Assembly (NCBI GenBank): GCA_902788275.1
Contig: CADAJV010000022.1
Span: 1-46,968, forward strand
Length of the DNA: 46,968 nucleotides
DNA from: an uncultured Bacteroidales bacterium
GTDB taxonomy: Bacteria > Bacteroidota > Bacteroidia > Bacteroidales > Bacteroidaceae
Direction of reading: 5' to 3'
The translations under genes and the position numbers were made by a program. The notes under the pieces were generated by a model, which saw nothing but the letters and a program-made list of their open reading frames with translations, was not told where the DNA came from and made no database searches. Below, piece by piece: positions 14,849-23,287 of the stretch (within the stretch, counting starts at the first letter, position 1; each line of letters starts with the position of its first letter).

Positions 14849-15133
14849 ATGACAAAAGCAGATCTCGTAGCAGAAATTGCAAGCAAGACAGGCATTGACA
14901 AAGCTACCACCATGGTAGCAGTAGAAGCCTTTATGGAAACCGTCAAGGACAACATGATAGGTGGCGAGAACGTTTACCTGCGTGGTTTCGGCAGCTTTAT
15001 ACTCAAGAAGAGAGCTACCAAGACTGCACGTAACATTTCCAAGAACGTCAGCCTGATTGTGCCTGAGCATAACATTCCGGCTTTCAAGCCCGCTAAGACA
15101 TTCAGCGCAGCAATAGCCGCCGCTAAGAAGTAA
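14849..15133 (+). CDS. HU/IHF-family DNA-binding protein
   Basis: A 94-residue histone-like protein that bends DNA as a dimer. It has the two-helix base (MTKADLVAEIASKTGIDKATTMVAVEAFMETV), the strand VYLRGFGSFIL at about 46-56, a beta-arm with NIPAFKP, and a C-terminal helix KTFSAAIAAAKK. The Pro at the arm tip (NIP) is the residue that intercalates in HU/IHF. It is followed 40 bases later by the AURKAIP1-like gene, probably in the same transcript. Confidence 0.95.
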   Translation: MTKADLVAEIASKTGIDKATTMVAVEAFMETVKDNMIGGENVYLRGFGSFILKKRATKTARNISKNVSLIVPEHNIPAFKPAKTFSAAIAAAKK

Positions 15134-15173
15134 GACTATAAGAACATAATAATAACATTAAAAAAACAAAGCT

Positions 15174-15263
15174 ATGCCAAACGGAAAAAAGAAGAAAAGA
15201 CATAAGATGTCTACACACAAGCGCAAAAAAAGACTGAGAAAGAACAGACATAAGAACAAGTAA
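15174..15263 (+). CDS. Very small basic protein, AURKAIP1/COX24 type (29 aa)
   Basis: The frame MPNGKKKKRHKMSTHKRKKR continues LRKNRHKNK and stops. It matches the short Bacteroidetes proteins annotated as AURKAIP1/COX24-domain, related to mitochondrial ribosomal protein mS38 and mycobacterial bS22. These are very basic helices buried in the small subunit near the decoding centre. About 18 of 29 residues are Lys, Arg or His. Too short for most gene finders. It lies between the HU gene and RNase G, before a long perfect inverted repeat. Confidence 0.85.
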   Translation: MPNGKKKKRHKMSTHKRKKRLRKNRHKNK

Positions 15264-15289
15264 GCACACAACACTTTGCCTTGCAAAGG

Positions 15290-15349
15290 ACAAAGAGCAA
15301 ACTTTGCACGTACACACACTATTTCAGTACTTCAAAGTTTGCTCTTTGT
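15290..15349 (+). terminator. Perfect 17-bp inverted repeat before the RNase G gene
   Basis: ACAAAGAGCAAACTTTG (15290-15306) and its exact complement (15333-15349) are separated by 26 bases and followed by TTGAAACG. It may terminate the HU/AURKAIP1-like transcript. It could also sit in the RNase G leader, since the coding sequence starts 61 bases later and no separate promoter is obvious. Confidence 0.6.
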
Positions 15350-15409
15350 TTGAAACGATGTAATCTAAACACTCCCTGACTTTCTGTAAAGAATCAGAAA
15401 ACACATAGA

Positions 15410-16984
15410 ATGACAAGCGAACTAGTTATCGACACACAAAAGGAAGAGATTAGCATTGCTCTGCTCGAAGACGGCAAACTCATGGAGTTTCAGAAGGAGC
15501 AGCAACAGCAGTCTTATTCCGCAGGCAACATGTACGTGGCAAAAGTTAAGAAACTGATGCCCGGGCTCAACGCCTGCTTTGTTGATGTTGGCCATGAGCG
15601 TGACGCATTCTTGCATTTTCTTGACCTGGGACCAAACTACTATTCTTTCCAGAAATATCTGAAGCAGGTTACCGGCAACCGCAAACGACCCCTTAACATC
15701 AGCAAGACCAATCGTCAGCCCATTCTAGGCAAAGACGGTGCCATACAAGATGTGCTCAAGGTGGGAGATGAAGTGCTGGTACAGATTGCTAAAGAGCCCA
15801 TCTCCACCAAAGGGCCGAGGCTTAACTGCGAAATAAACTTCGCTGGGCGATTGCTGATACTCCTACCCTTTGAAAATAAGGTTTCTGTCTCCGGCAAAAT
15901 CAAATCGTCCACTGAGCGCAACCGTCTAAAGCAAATAATCTCCAGCATACTTCCACAGAATTTTGGAGTGATTGTGCGCACTGTGGCAGAAGGAAAACGA
16001 GTTGCCGAATTAGATCAAGAACTTAAAGTGCTCCTTAAACGATGGGAGGCAACAGTGGCTGCCGTACAAAAAAGCACCCACCTACCTGCCTTGGTCTATG
16101 AGGAGACAAGCCGATCAGTGGGCTTGCTTCGTGACCTCTTCAACCCATCCTATGAGGCCATCCATGTAAATGACCCCAGCACATACGAAGAAGTAAGAGA
16201 CTACCTAAAGGTTATTGCCCCTGAAAAGGAAAATATTGTTAAGCTTTACGAAGGCGACATCCCCATCTTCGACAAATTTGCCGTTACAAAGCAAATCAAG
16301 TCAGCCTTTGGCAAGACTGTAACCTTCAAACGCGGGGCATACCTTGTGATTGAGCACACAGAAGCCCTCCACGTTATTGACGTAAATAGTGGCAACCGCT
16401 CCAAAAACTCAGAATCGCAGGAGTTGGGTGCCTTTGACGTAAACATTGGTGCTGCTGACGAAATTGCACGCCAGCTAAGGCTGCGCGATATAGGCGGCAT
16501 CATTATTATCGACTTCATTGACATGGCCGAAGCCGAGCATCGCGACCAACTCTATAAACACATGATGGAAATCATGAAGCAAGACCGCTCGCGACACAAC
16601 ATCCTGCCACTCAGCAAATTCGGCCTAATGCAAATTACCCGCCAAAGGGTGCGTCCTGCCATGGACGTTGTGGTGGAGGAAGAATGCCCATCATGCTTCG
16701 GCACTGGCCACATCAAATCAAGTCTGCTCTTCACAGACACATTGGAAAGAAAAATTAAGATTTTGGTAACCGAGTTGAGACACACCAAGCTGCGCCTCTA
16801 CGTACACCCCTATGTGTACGCCTACATCAACCAAGGATTACTGTCTCTCAAACAGCGTTGGAGAATGAGATATGGTCTAAACCTAAAAATTCTACCCGAC
16901 CAAAGCCTCGCTATGCTGCAATATAAATTTGTTGACAAGGCAGGCGAAGAGATTGACATGAAGGAAGAACACGAAATGTTGTAA
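15410..16984 (+). CDS. rng: Ribonuclease E/G family endoribonuclease
   Basis: This is a single-strand endonuclease for rRNA maturation and mRNA decay, 524 residues, close to RNase G in length and without the long RNase E scaffold tail. Domains are the S1 domain (about 38-120, YVAKVKKLMPGLNACFVDVGHERDAFLH) and the DNase-like catalytic core with the two metal-binding Asp in HVIDVNSGN (about 325) and IIIIDFIDM (about 367). The Zn-link EECPSCFGTG near 428 joins the dimer of dimers. Start ATG (MTSELVIDTQKEEISIALLEDG). It ends before the hairpin at 17039-17083. Confidence 0.95.
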   Translation: MTSELVIDTQKEEISIALLEDGKLMEFQKEQQQQSYSAGNMYVAKVKKLMPGLNACFVDVGHERDAFLHFLDLGPNYYSFQKYLKQVTGNRKRPLNISKTNRQPILGKDGAIQDVLKVGDEVLVQIAKEPISTKGPRLNCEINFAGRLLILLPFENKVSVSGKIKSSTERNRLKQIISSILPQNFGVIVRTVAEGKRVAELDQELKVLLKRWEATVAAVQKSTHLPALVYEETSRSVGLLRDLFNPSYEAIHVNDPSTYEEVRDYLKVIAPEKENIVKLYEGDIPIFDKFAVTKQIKSAFGKTVTFKRGAYLVIEHTEALHVIDVNSGNRSKNSESQELGAFDVNIGAADEIARQLRLRDIGGIIIIDFIDMAEAEHRDQLYKHMMEIMKQDRSRHNILPLSKFGLMQITRQRVRPAMDVVVEEECPSCFGTGHIKSSLLFTDTLERKIKILVTELRHTKLRLYVHPYVYAYINQGLLSLKQRWRMRYGLNLKILPDQSLAMLQYKFVDKAGEEIDMKEEHEML

Positions 16985-17038
16985 CCTTAGACTTATGGAA
17001 ATAACATAAGCAAAGAATAAACAACATATCACATCAAA

Positions 17039-17083
17039 GAATATCCCTGCTGCAAAAAAAATGATGATGCGGCAGGGATATTC
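17039..17083 (+). terminator. Hairpin downstream of the RNase G gene
   Basis: GAATATCCCTGCTGC (17039-17053) pairs with GCGGCAGGGATATTC (17069-17083) with one non-Watson-Crick pair, and an A-rich 15-nt loop. The T tract after it is short. Confidence 0.65.
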
Positions 17084-17109
17084 TGCTAACAAACCAAAAC
17101 TCGAAGATT

Positions 17110-17541
17110 ATGAAAAGAATATATGTTGCCAGTAGCTGGCGCAATGAGTTTCAGCCACAAGTAGTGGAGATGATAAAGAACATCGGCCTTGATGTCTATG
17201 ACTTTCGCCATCCAGAAGGGCGTAGCGACGGATTTCACTGGGACAGCATCAGTCCCCGGTGGCTGGAATGGAGCGTGGAAGAATACCGCAACGCCCTCTC
17301 CCACCCTATAGCCGAGGAAGGTTTTCGCTTAGACTATGAAGCCATGAAGGCCTGCGATGCCTGTGTGCTTGTATTGCCTTGCGGACGCTCAGCCCACACC
17401 GAGGCAGGATGGTTTGCAGGCAAAGGACTACCTGTCTATGTACTCTCACCCGTCAAGCAAGAGCCGGAACTTATGTATAAACTATTTGACGGCGTCTTTG
17501 CCTCCATAGATGAGCTACAGAAGTTTCTTGAAAATTCCTGA
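17110..17541 (+). CDS. Nucleoside 2-deoxyribosyltransferase-like protein
   Basis: A 143-residue protein of the nucleoside 2-deoxyribosyltransferase-like (Rossmann-type) fold. Landmarks are the N-terminal strand and loop YVASSWRN, the DFRHP segment, the DYEAMKACDACVLVLPCGRSAHTEAGW stretch with the Glu of HTEAG as the presumed nucleophile, and the closing AGKGLPVYVLSP. Members exchange the base of deoxynucleosides or hydrolyse nucleotides, and many have unknown substrates. The last 27 bases overlap the convergent pgeF gene tail to tail. Start ATG, 26 bases after the hairpin. Confidence 0.85.
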   Translation: MKRIYVASSWRNEFQPQVVEMIKNIGLDVYDFRHPEGRSDGFHWDSISPRWLEWSVEEYRNALSHPIAEEGFRLDYEAMKACDACVLVLPCGRSAHTEAGWFAGKGLPVYVLSPVKQEPELMYKLFDGVFASIDELQKFLENS

Positions 17542-18309
17542 ATAAATTCTGCCCGAATTAATAGTCAGTCGTCTGGCAGAGAAGAAATTCTGGTAATTAC
17601 GGAAGGTGCAAATGCCTGCCACATGGATATTATCGTCATACACTCCTGCTTCTATAAGCTGCCTTCGGTTTGACTCCCATAAATCTATGTGCCAGCGGCC
17701 TCCTATCATACGGCTTATGCCCTCCATCTGAAAACCATTGTCAGCAAAGGTTTCATATACCTCATCACCGACTTCAAATGCCTCCATACTAATTGACGGA
17801 CCTATCACCGCCATCACATTTTCAGGGCGACAATTAAACATAGCACATAACTTGACAATGGTTGTCTGAGCAATACGCATTACAGTTCCCCTCCACCCCG
17901 CATGAACGGCGGCAACAAACGTGTGGTCTTTATCATAGAGCAAGACAGGCACACAGTCAGCAGTTGACACCCCCACACAAACATTGCACAATCCAGTAGC
18001 CACAGCGTCCACGCCGTCAAGCAGGTTCTTACGATTGTCCTCGTTTTTAGAAAGGAAATCATTGTCTATAAAAGCCAGCTTGTCTGTATGCACTTGTCGC
18101 GGTAAAACTATGCGACTTTGCGGCAAAGATAACGCATTAGCCAGCAATGTCGTGTTTTCTGCCACTGCAGCCGGCTCATCACCGCAAAAAGGATTAATAT
18201 TCAGACTAGAATAGTTTTCTTTACTTACACCCATTCTACTGCGCTTGGTAGAGAAAGCGCAGATTATTTCATCTGTGGGATATTGTAGGAAACTATCAAT
18301 TGGCAGCAT
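17515..18309 (-). CDS. pgeF: Multicopper polyphenol oxidase-like, purine nucleoside phosphorylase / peptidoglycan editing factor
   Basis: The YfiH/PgeF family (formerly DUF152). Members phosphorolyse or deaminate adenosine, and E. coli PgeF removes misincorporated amino acids in peptidoglycan precursors. Visible are the DCVPVLLYD motif (catalytic Cys), AAVHAGWRGTVMRIA (catalytic His) and GPSISMEAFEV, in 264 residues. I chose the ATG at 18309 over the TTG two codons upstream. It follows obg by 9 bases and ends the hpt-adk-obg-pgeF transcript. The 3' end overlaps the convergent gene by 27 bases. Confidence 0.92.
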   Translation of the reverse strand: MLPIDSFLQYPTDEIICAFSTKRSRMGVSKENYSSLNINPFCGDEPAAVAENTTLLANALSLPQSRIVLPRQVHTDKLAFIDNDFLSKNEDNRKNLLDGVDAVATGLCNVCVGVSTADCVPVLLYDKDHTFVAAVHAGWRGTVMRIAQTTIVKLCAMFNCRPENVMAVIGPSISMEAFEVGDEVYETFADNGFQMEGISRMIGGRWHIDLWESNRRQLIEAGVYDDNIHVAGICTFRNYQNFFSARRLTINSGRIYSGIFKKLL

Positions 18310-18318
18310 TAGCAAACA

Positions 18319-19476
18319 TCACTCTATATAGATGATATCATCATCCGGTTCATCGTCTTCCTCTTCATCAGGACTGGGCAGATCATCATCTTCCCAACCT
18401 GCAAAATCAGCACTAATAGTACGTAGATCCATATCACGATGAACAAGGGAGTCGTTATCACCAACACTACCTTTGATTTTATTGCTTTCGCTGTTCAATT
18501 CTCGCCAAATAATATTCTTCAGTTCGGGTATGCCCATCTGGGTGGGGGCAGATATAAATACTGTAGGAATATCTTCGGGCAAGTCCTGGCGAAGCATTTC
18601 AATCAGTTCCTCGTCAATAAGGTCACATTTGGTCACAGCCAATATGCGATGTTTGTCTAAGATCTCCGGATTAAACTTGCGGAGCTCATTGAGAAGAACT
18701 TCATAGGACTTGCGAATACTGTCAGTTTCGCAGTCAACAAGAAACAACAGCAATGAATTACGCTCAATGTGACGAAGAAATCGTAAGCCAATGCCCTTAC
18801 CCTCACTCGCTCCTTCTATTATGCCTGGAATATCGGCCATAACAAAAGACTTTCCTTCCAAATAAGGCACGATACCTAGAGAAGGTTCCAGAGTCGTAAA
18901 AGGGTAATTTGCGATTTTGGGCCTTGCAGAGGAAACATTACTGAGCAGTGTGCTCTTGCCGGCATTGGGAAATCCTACAAGACCTACATCGGCCAGCAGT
19001 TTGAGCTGTAATATTACATTCATCTCCTGCATAGGCTCACCAGGCTGCGCATAGCGTGGGGCTTTATTGGTAGCGGTGGCAAATTCCTTGTTACCCAAGC
19101 CGCCACGACCGCCCTTAAGCAGCATCACCTCTTGGCCATGCTCTACTACATCACAAATATACTCCCCCGTATCGCCATTATAAGCCACGGTGCCAAGCGG
19201 CACCTCAATATATTTATCCTCTCCCTGGGCACCGGTGGAACAGCAATCGCCGCCATTGCCACCATTGCCGGCAAAGACATGACGCTCGTAGCGCAAATGC
19301 AGCAAGGTCCAATAGTTGTGGTTACCTCGCAGGAATATATGACCTCCCCTGCCACCATTACCACCATCAGGACCACCATTGGGCTGATACTTGGCACGAT
19401 GCAGGTGCATAGACCCTCTGCCACCCTTGCCGGAGCGACAAAGAATCTTCACGTAATCAACGAAATTACTCTCCAC
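18319..19476 (-). CDS. obg: GTPase Obg (50S assembly)
   Basis: Obg/CgtA is an essential GTPase that helps 50S maturation and links to stringent control. It has the glycine-rich Obg fold (residues 1-158, with GPDGGNGGRGGH and KGGRGGLGN) and the G domain with G1 GFPNAGKST (about 167), G2/G3 region and DIPGIIEG, G4 TKCD and G5 SAP. The C-terminal tail is strongly acidic (DDLPSPDEEEDDEPDDD). At 385 residues it has normal length. The start is GTG (ESNFVDYVKI), which matches homologues, and the frame has no ATG upstream. It lies 29 bases after adk. Confidence 0.96.
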   Translation of the reverse strand: MESNFVDYVKILCRSGKGGRGSMHLHRAKYQPNGGPDGGNGGRGGHIFLRGNHNYWTLLHLRYERHVFAGNGGNGGDCCSTGAQGEDKYIEVPLGTVAYNGDTGEYICDVVEHGQEVMLLKGGRGGLGNKEFATATNKAPRYAQPGEPMQEMNVILQLKLLADVGLVGFPNAGKSTLLSNVSSARPKIANYPFTTLEPSLGIVPYLEGKSFVMADIPGIIEGASEGKGIGLRFLRHIERNSLLLFLVDCETDSIRKSYEVLLNELRKFNPEILDKHRILAVTKCDLIDEELIEMLRQDLPEDIPTVFISAPTQMGIPELKNIIWRELNSESNKIKGSVGDNDSLVHRDMDLRTISADFAGWEDDDLPSPDEEEDDEPDDDIIYIE

Positions 19477-19505
19477 AGAGATGCTGAAAGTTAATAGATT
19501 ACAAG

Positions 19506-20093
19506 TTAGTTAAGCTCATTTTCGGCATCAATAGCCTTGAAAATAGCCTCTAGCATAGCTTCCTTGCTGGGATTCTCACACCAAAGGAAAGAGTGGCGGA
19601 TGCCCTCCTTCTCAAACCACTCTGCCAGAGGAGCAGTCTGCTTATGATAAACATCAAAGCGTGCCTTGATAGTTGTCTCATTGTCGTCAGCACGGCCCTG
19701 CTCTATAGCGCGATTAAGAAGGCGCGCCATCAGGACATCCTCCTCCACAATAAGTTCTACCATCATGCCCATGTCGTGACCACGCTCAGCAAGCATTTTC
19801 TTCAGGGCCTCTGCCTGTGCAATAGTACGGGGAAAACCATCAAAGATAACACCTTTGCCCTGCGGCTGGGCATCATAAACCTTGGCCAGGATATTTATCA
19901 TTAATTCGTCTGGTATCAGTTGTCCTTTGTCAATGTAGCCCTGGGCAATCTTGCCGAGCTCGGTGCCATTCTTGATTTCGCCACGCAGCACATCGCCAGT
20001 AGAAATATGGCTCATACCATAACGCTTAACGATCTCGTCACTATAGGTGCCCTTGCCACTGCCAGGAGCACCAAATATAATAATGTTCTTCAT
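19506..20093 (-). CDS. adk: Adenylate kinase
   Basis: It balances AMP + ATP with 2 ADP. Walker A GAPGSGKGT is at residues 8-16, the AMP-binding STGDVLRGE at 32-40, DGFPRT at about 85, and a short LID with R-rich RLLNRAIEQGRADDNE. At 195 residues it is the short-LID form usual in Bacteroidetes and lacks the zinc-binding cysteines. It starts with ATG 3 bases after the hpt stop codon, so translation is probably coupled. Confidence 0.97.
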   Translation of the reverse strand: MKNIIIFGAPGSGKGTYSDEIVKRYGMSHISTGDVLRGEIKNGTELGKIAQGYIDKGQLIPDELMINILAKVYDAQPQGKGVIFDGFPRTIAQAEALKKMLAERGHDMGMMVELIVEEDVLMARLLNRAIEQGRADDNETTIKARFDVYHKQTAPLAEWFEKEGIRHSFLWCENPSKEAMLEAIFKAIDAENELN

Positions 20094-20096
20094 AAT

Positions 20097-20645
20097 CTAT
20101 TCTTTTACATAAATTGCTGGTAAGTTGCGATACAATCCATCATAATCGAGACCATAGCCAACGATAAAGGCATCTGGAATATCAAAGCAGCTGTAGTCCA
20201 CCTTTACATCATGGCATAGGCGACTAGGCTTGGTAAACATGGCTGCCAGTTCCAGAGTACGCGGATTATACTGGCGGAGATCCTTAAGCAGGTAATTCAT
20301 GCTGAGACCAGTATCCACTATATCCTCCACAACCACCACGCGGCGTCCCTTGAGTTTCTCACCGTCAAGGCCTGGATACAGCGTCACCTTACCCGTGGTG
20401 TTGGCGCCACTGTAAGAAGACATGCGCAGGAACTGTAGCTCGCATAGTCCTTCATAGTTCCTTACCAGATCAGCAGCAAAGACAAAAGCGCCCTTAAGCA
20501 CGCACAGAAACACAGGAATCTCTGCATTACCCATATCAGACCTAATCTGCTTAGCTAACACTCCGACCTTGTCCTCAATCTCTTTAGCACTTATCAATCG
20601 CTTAAATGTAGCACCGTTAAGTGTGATTACTTCGGGATCTCTCAT
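20097..20645 (-). CDS. hpt: Hypoxanthine phosphoribosyltransferase
   Basis: This purine-salvage enzyme makes IMP or GMP from the free base and PRPP. The PRPP-binding motif RRVVVVEDIVDTGLSM is at about 97-112, and the FVVGYGLDYDGLYRNLP-type C-terminal segment (here AFIVGYGLDYDG) is diagnostic. At 182 residues it has normal length. The neighbouring adenylate kinase gene is functionally related. Start ATG, 13 bases after the DUF3298 lipoprotein gene. Confidence 0.96.
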   Translation of the reverse strand: MRDPEVITLNGATFKRLISAKEIEDKVGVLAKQIRSDMGNAEIPVFLCVLKGAFVFAADLVRNYEGLCELQFLRMSSYSGANTTGKVTLYPGLDGEKLKGRRVVVVEDIVDTGLSMNYLLKDLRQYNPRTLELAAMFTKPSRLCHDVKVDYSCFDIPDAFIVGYGLDYDGLYRNLPAIYVKE

Positions 20646-20658
20646 ATCAAATAATCGT

Positions 20659-21492
20659 TTATTTCTTTATTATCATTTTTACATAGTCAGTAAGTAGGTC
20701 CTGCAATTTGTCGTAGCCCACCACACATTCAGGCATACCGGCTGCATAGGCTGCAATCTCATACGCACCATAGCCAAACCACACGCCATCAGCTGTCAGT
20801 GCAGGCTCAGCGCCCGGCAAATCAAAATGGTCAATAAGGTCTTCGTTGTTATCAAAATACTGACTGAACAGGGCCTTCTTGATGATAGGCTTTAATTTAG
20901 CCTTATAGCCGGGCTTAAAGATATCTGCCCACTTTATTTGCTTGCCAGTATTGAGGTCAACGCTGAAGCGATATTGCCAAGGCATACCATGGGCACCGGC
21001 CCTATAGTCATCACCACAGCTATAGAATGTAGCATATTCGGTACTTTCGTATTCCAGCCTTATTTCATCATTATAACCATAGCGAGGCCTTGAATCATCA
21101 TCAAACTCCACATCCTCAAAGAGTTCCCCCAGCTCCGACTGGGCCTCTTCAGAATGCGACTCAAAATCTTTTCTCAAGACTTGTGCAAAATCTTCCTCGC
21201 CAGTGGGATTCTTCATTCCAAAGTTAGAGAGGATAACCTTGCGCATACTCCTGACAATCTCATCAGAGCCGTCCTTGGGATAGACAAGGTAAACATTATA
21301 CTCCAACCATTGATTGGAATTAGAATAAACTACAGAATCAAACAGCACCACCGGTCTGGCCTCTGCAGTATTTGTCACAGTGCTGTCGCTGTCAGCAGCA
21401 TTGACATTAGGCTCTGCAGCCTTTCCGTTGCCACAAGCTGCAATAATCACCGCAGCAGTAAGCATCGCCATCATATAAAAAAACTTTTTCAT
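20659..21492 (-). CDS. DUF3298/RsiV-domain lipoprotein
   Basis: 277 residues from the chosen ATG at 21492. This gives MKKFFYMMAMLTAAVIIAAC, a lipoprotein signal with Cys at residue 20. The longer start is 6 codons upstream and spoils the n-region. The C-terminal domain (FSVDLNTGKQIKWADIFKPGYKAKLKPIIKKALF then ADGVWFGYGAYEIAAYAAGMPECVVGYDKLQDLL) matches DUF3298, the RsiV-like domain that binds lysozyme in Bacillus. Here it is a stand-alone lipoprotein, without an anti-sigma segment. It heads the hpt-adk-obg-pgeF run and is divergent from the Y-family polymerase gene. Confidence 0.85.
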   Translation of the reverse strand: MKKFFYMMAMLTAAVIIAACGNGKAAEPNVNAADSDSTVTNTAEARPVVLFDSVVYSNSNQWLEYNVYLVYPKDGSDEIVRSMRKVILSNFGMKNPTGEEDFAQVLRKDFESHSEEAQSELGELFEDVEFDDDSRPRYGYNDEIRLEYESTEYATFYSCGDDYRAGAHGMPWQYRFSVDLNTGKQIKWADIFKPGYKAKLKPIIKKALFSQYFDNNEDLIDHFDLPGAEPALTADGVWFGYGAYEIAAYAAGMPECVVGYDKLQDLLTDYVKMIIKK

Positions 21493-21518
21493 ATTGGTAA
21501 CTATTATCATTCAATCGG

Positions 21519-21526
21519 CGAAGTTA
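21519..21526 (-). promoter_or_regulatory. TAACTTCG-type -7 box of the DUF3298 lipoprotein gene
   Basis: Minus strand TAACTTCG followed by C, 26 bases upstream of the ATG. A TTTG lies 22 bases further up. The same variant occurs before rpmH, efp and the hydrate dehydratase. Confidence 0.55.
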
Positions 21527-21559
21527 ATGCTTTTTTTTCATAACGTAGCAAAAAAGCCG

Positions 21560-21567
21560 TATATTTG
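21560..21567 (+). promoter_or_regulatory. -7 box of the Y-family polymerase gene
   Basis: TATATTTG followed by CACC, four bases before the ATG at 21572. The upstream -33 region is a T run rather than a clear TTTG. The predicted transcript would be leaderless or nearly so. Confidence 0.6.
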
Positions 21568-21571
21568 CACC

Positions 21572-23071
21572 ATGAATGAGTCACAGCGCACATATATGGC
21601 CATTGACCTTAAGAGTTTCTATGCCTCTGTAGAGTGTGTAGAAAGGGGGCTCAATCCGCTAACCACTAATCTGGTGGTTGCCGACAAAAGCCGCACGGAC
21701 AAGACAATATGTCTGGCTGTTACGCCCTCGCTTAAGGCTCATGGCATCGGCGGCAGGCCACGACTCTTTGAGGTAGTGCAGAAAGTCAGCGAGGTAAACA
21801 AGCTCAGACCGCTGCCCAACAACAGACAGCCCAACAGCTCTACCGATGCACTTGAGCTGGAACAACACCCCGACTGGGCTATTGACTACCTAGTGGCTCT
21901 GCCACGCATGGCACTATACATAGAATATAGTACGCGCGTACATAGTATATATCTCAAATATGTTGCTCCTGAAGACATCCACGTTTACAGCATAGACGAG
22001 GTGCTAATGGATGTAACCGAATACCTGAAACTATATAAACTAACTGCCCATGAGCTAGCAATGAAAATCATCCGCGATGTGCTCGCCACCACGGGCATCA
22101 CTGCCACAGCAGGCATTGGCTCAAATCTGTATCTGTGCAAGGTTGCAATGGACATTGTTGCAAAGCACATACCTGCCGACAAGGATGGTGTCCGCATAGC
22201 AGAGCTTGACGAGATGAGTTACCGCCGTTTGCTATGGGACCACCGCCCTATCACTGATTTCTGGCGAGTGGGGCGCGGCATAGCCAACAGGCTCAGCCCA
22301 TACGGCATTGATACAATGGGAAAGATAGCCCGTCTGTCACTGATTGACGAAGATCTGCTATACAAATTGTTTGGTGTGAACGCAGAACTTATCATCGACC
22401 ACGCTTGGGGATGGGAGCCCTGCACTATGTCAGCCATCAAGGCCTACCGTTCTGATACCCATTCACTCAGTCATGGCCAGGTGCTGACAGAACCCTATAA
22501 TGCCGACGATGCCAGGATTGTTGTTGAAGAAATGGCCAGGGGAATTGCTCTTGAGCTGACAGCCAAAGGCCTGTTGGCAAACAAGATAAACCTCTATATT
22601 GGCTATGACGTGGAAAGTCTGCGGCAAACCGATGCCAAGAGAAAATACCAAGGAAAGATAAAAATTGATCACTACGGGCGCAGCGTGCCCAAAAGCGACG
22701 GAGGCACCATGCCTCTCTCTCCACCCACTGCACTGGCAAAAACTATTGCCACGAGCACAGTCTGCCTCTTTGACAAAGTAGTCAACCCCACCCTGCTCAT
22801 ACGCCGTCTCACCGTGGTAGCTGGCAACGTGGTTTGTCAGCAAGACCACAATAATAACATAGTCCAGCTTGATCTCTTTGACGACAATACTGACATCATA
22901 CAAGGTGCAGAGAAGATTACACACAAAGAAGAGAAAGAAGATAAGCTACAGCAAGCCATGCTTGATATACAAAAGCAATTTGGCAAGAACTCCATACTCA
23001 GTGGCATCAGTTTTAATAAAAGTGCCACAGCTCGCGACCGAAACCGCCAAATAGGCGGTCACAAAGCATAG
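21572..23071 (+). CDS. Y-family DNA polymerase (UmuC/ImpB type)
   Basis: 499 residues from the ATG giving MNESQRTYMAIDLKSFYASVEC, where the first metal-binding Asp is in AIDLKSFYASVE. The second acidic pair is in HVYSIDEVLMDVT (about 141-153). GITATAGIGSN and the helix-hairpin-helix region DFWRVGRGIANRLSPYGI follow. The C-terminal little-finger part is less conserved. It makes error-prone synthesis past lesions. UmuC-type enzymes with an accompanying small YolD-like protein occur in Firmicutes and Bacteroidetes. The promoter at 21560 supports this start. No LexA box is visible. Confidence 0.92.
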   Translation: MNESQRTYMAIDLKSFYASVECVERGLNPLTTNLVVADKSRTDKTICLAVTPSLKAHGIGGRPRLFEVVQKVSEVNKLRPLPNNRQPNSSTDALELEQHPDWAIDYLVALPRMALYIEYSTRVHSIYLKYVAPEDIHVYSIDEVLMDVTEYLKLYKLTAHELAMKIIRDVLATTGITATAGIGSNLYLCKVAMDIVAKHIPADKDGVRIAELDEMSYRRLLWDHRPITDFWRVGRGIANRLSPYGIDTMGKIARLSLIDEDLLYKLFGVNAELIIDHAWGWEPCTMSAIKAYRSDTHSLSHGQVLTEPYNADDARIVVEEMARGIALELTAKGLLANKINLYIGYDVESLRQTDAKRKYQGKIKIDHYGRSVPKSDGGTMPLSPPTALAKTIATSTVCLFDKVVNPTLLIRRLTVVAGNVVCQQDHNNNIVQLDLFDDNTDIIQGAEKITHKEEKEDKLQQAMLDIQKQFGKNSILSGISFNKSATARDRNRQIGGHKA

Positions 23072-23101
23072 ATTATTGATTAAATATTAATTCCTAACTC
23101 C

Positions 23102-23287
23102 ATGGACACAGACTATAGCGACATAATCAACCTGCCACATCACGTATCTGACCATCATCCGCAAATGCCCATCGGCGAACGCGCTGCACAGTTCTCCCCA
23201 TTTGCTGCGCTCAATGGACACAGCGAAGCCATTGCAGAGACAGAAGACCTTATTAGCAACCAATACAAAGAAAACATTCCACAATGA
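23102..23287 (+). CDS. Small YolD-like partner protein of the Y-family polymerase
   Basis: 61 residues: MDTDYSDIINLPHHVSDHHP, then QMPIGERAAQFSPFAALNGH. I recall proteins of this pattern (DIINLPHH, RAAQFSPFAAL) immediately downstream of UmuC-type polymerase genes in Firmicutes and Bacteroidetes mobile elements, analogous to YolD. Function is not established, but the constant linkage suggests a polymerase-associated role. It starts 30 bases after the polymerase, and its stop overlaps the next gene's start by ATGA, indicating coupled translation. Confidence 0.8.
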   Translation: MDTDYSDIINLPHHVSDHHPQMPIGERAAQFSPFAALNGHSEAIAETEDLISNQYKENIPQ

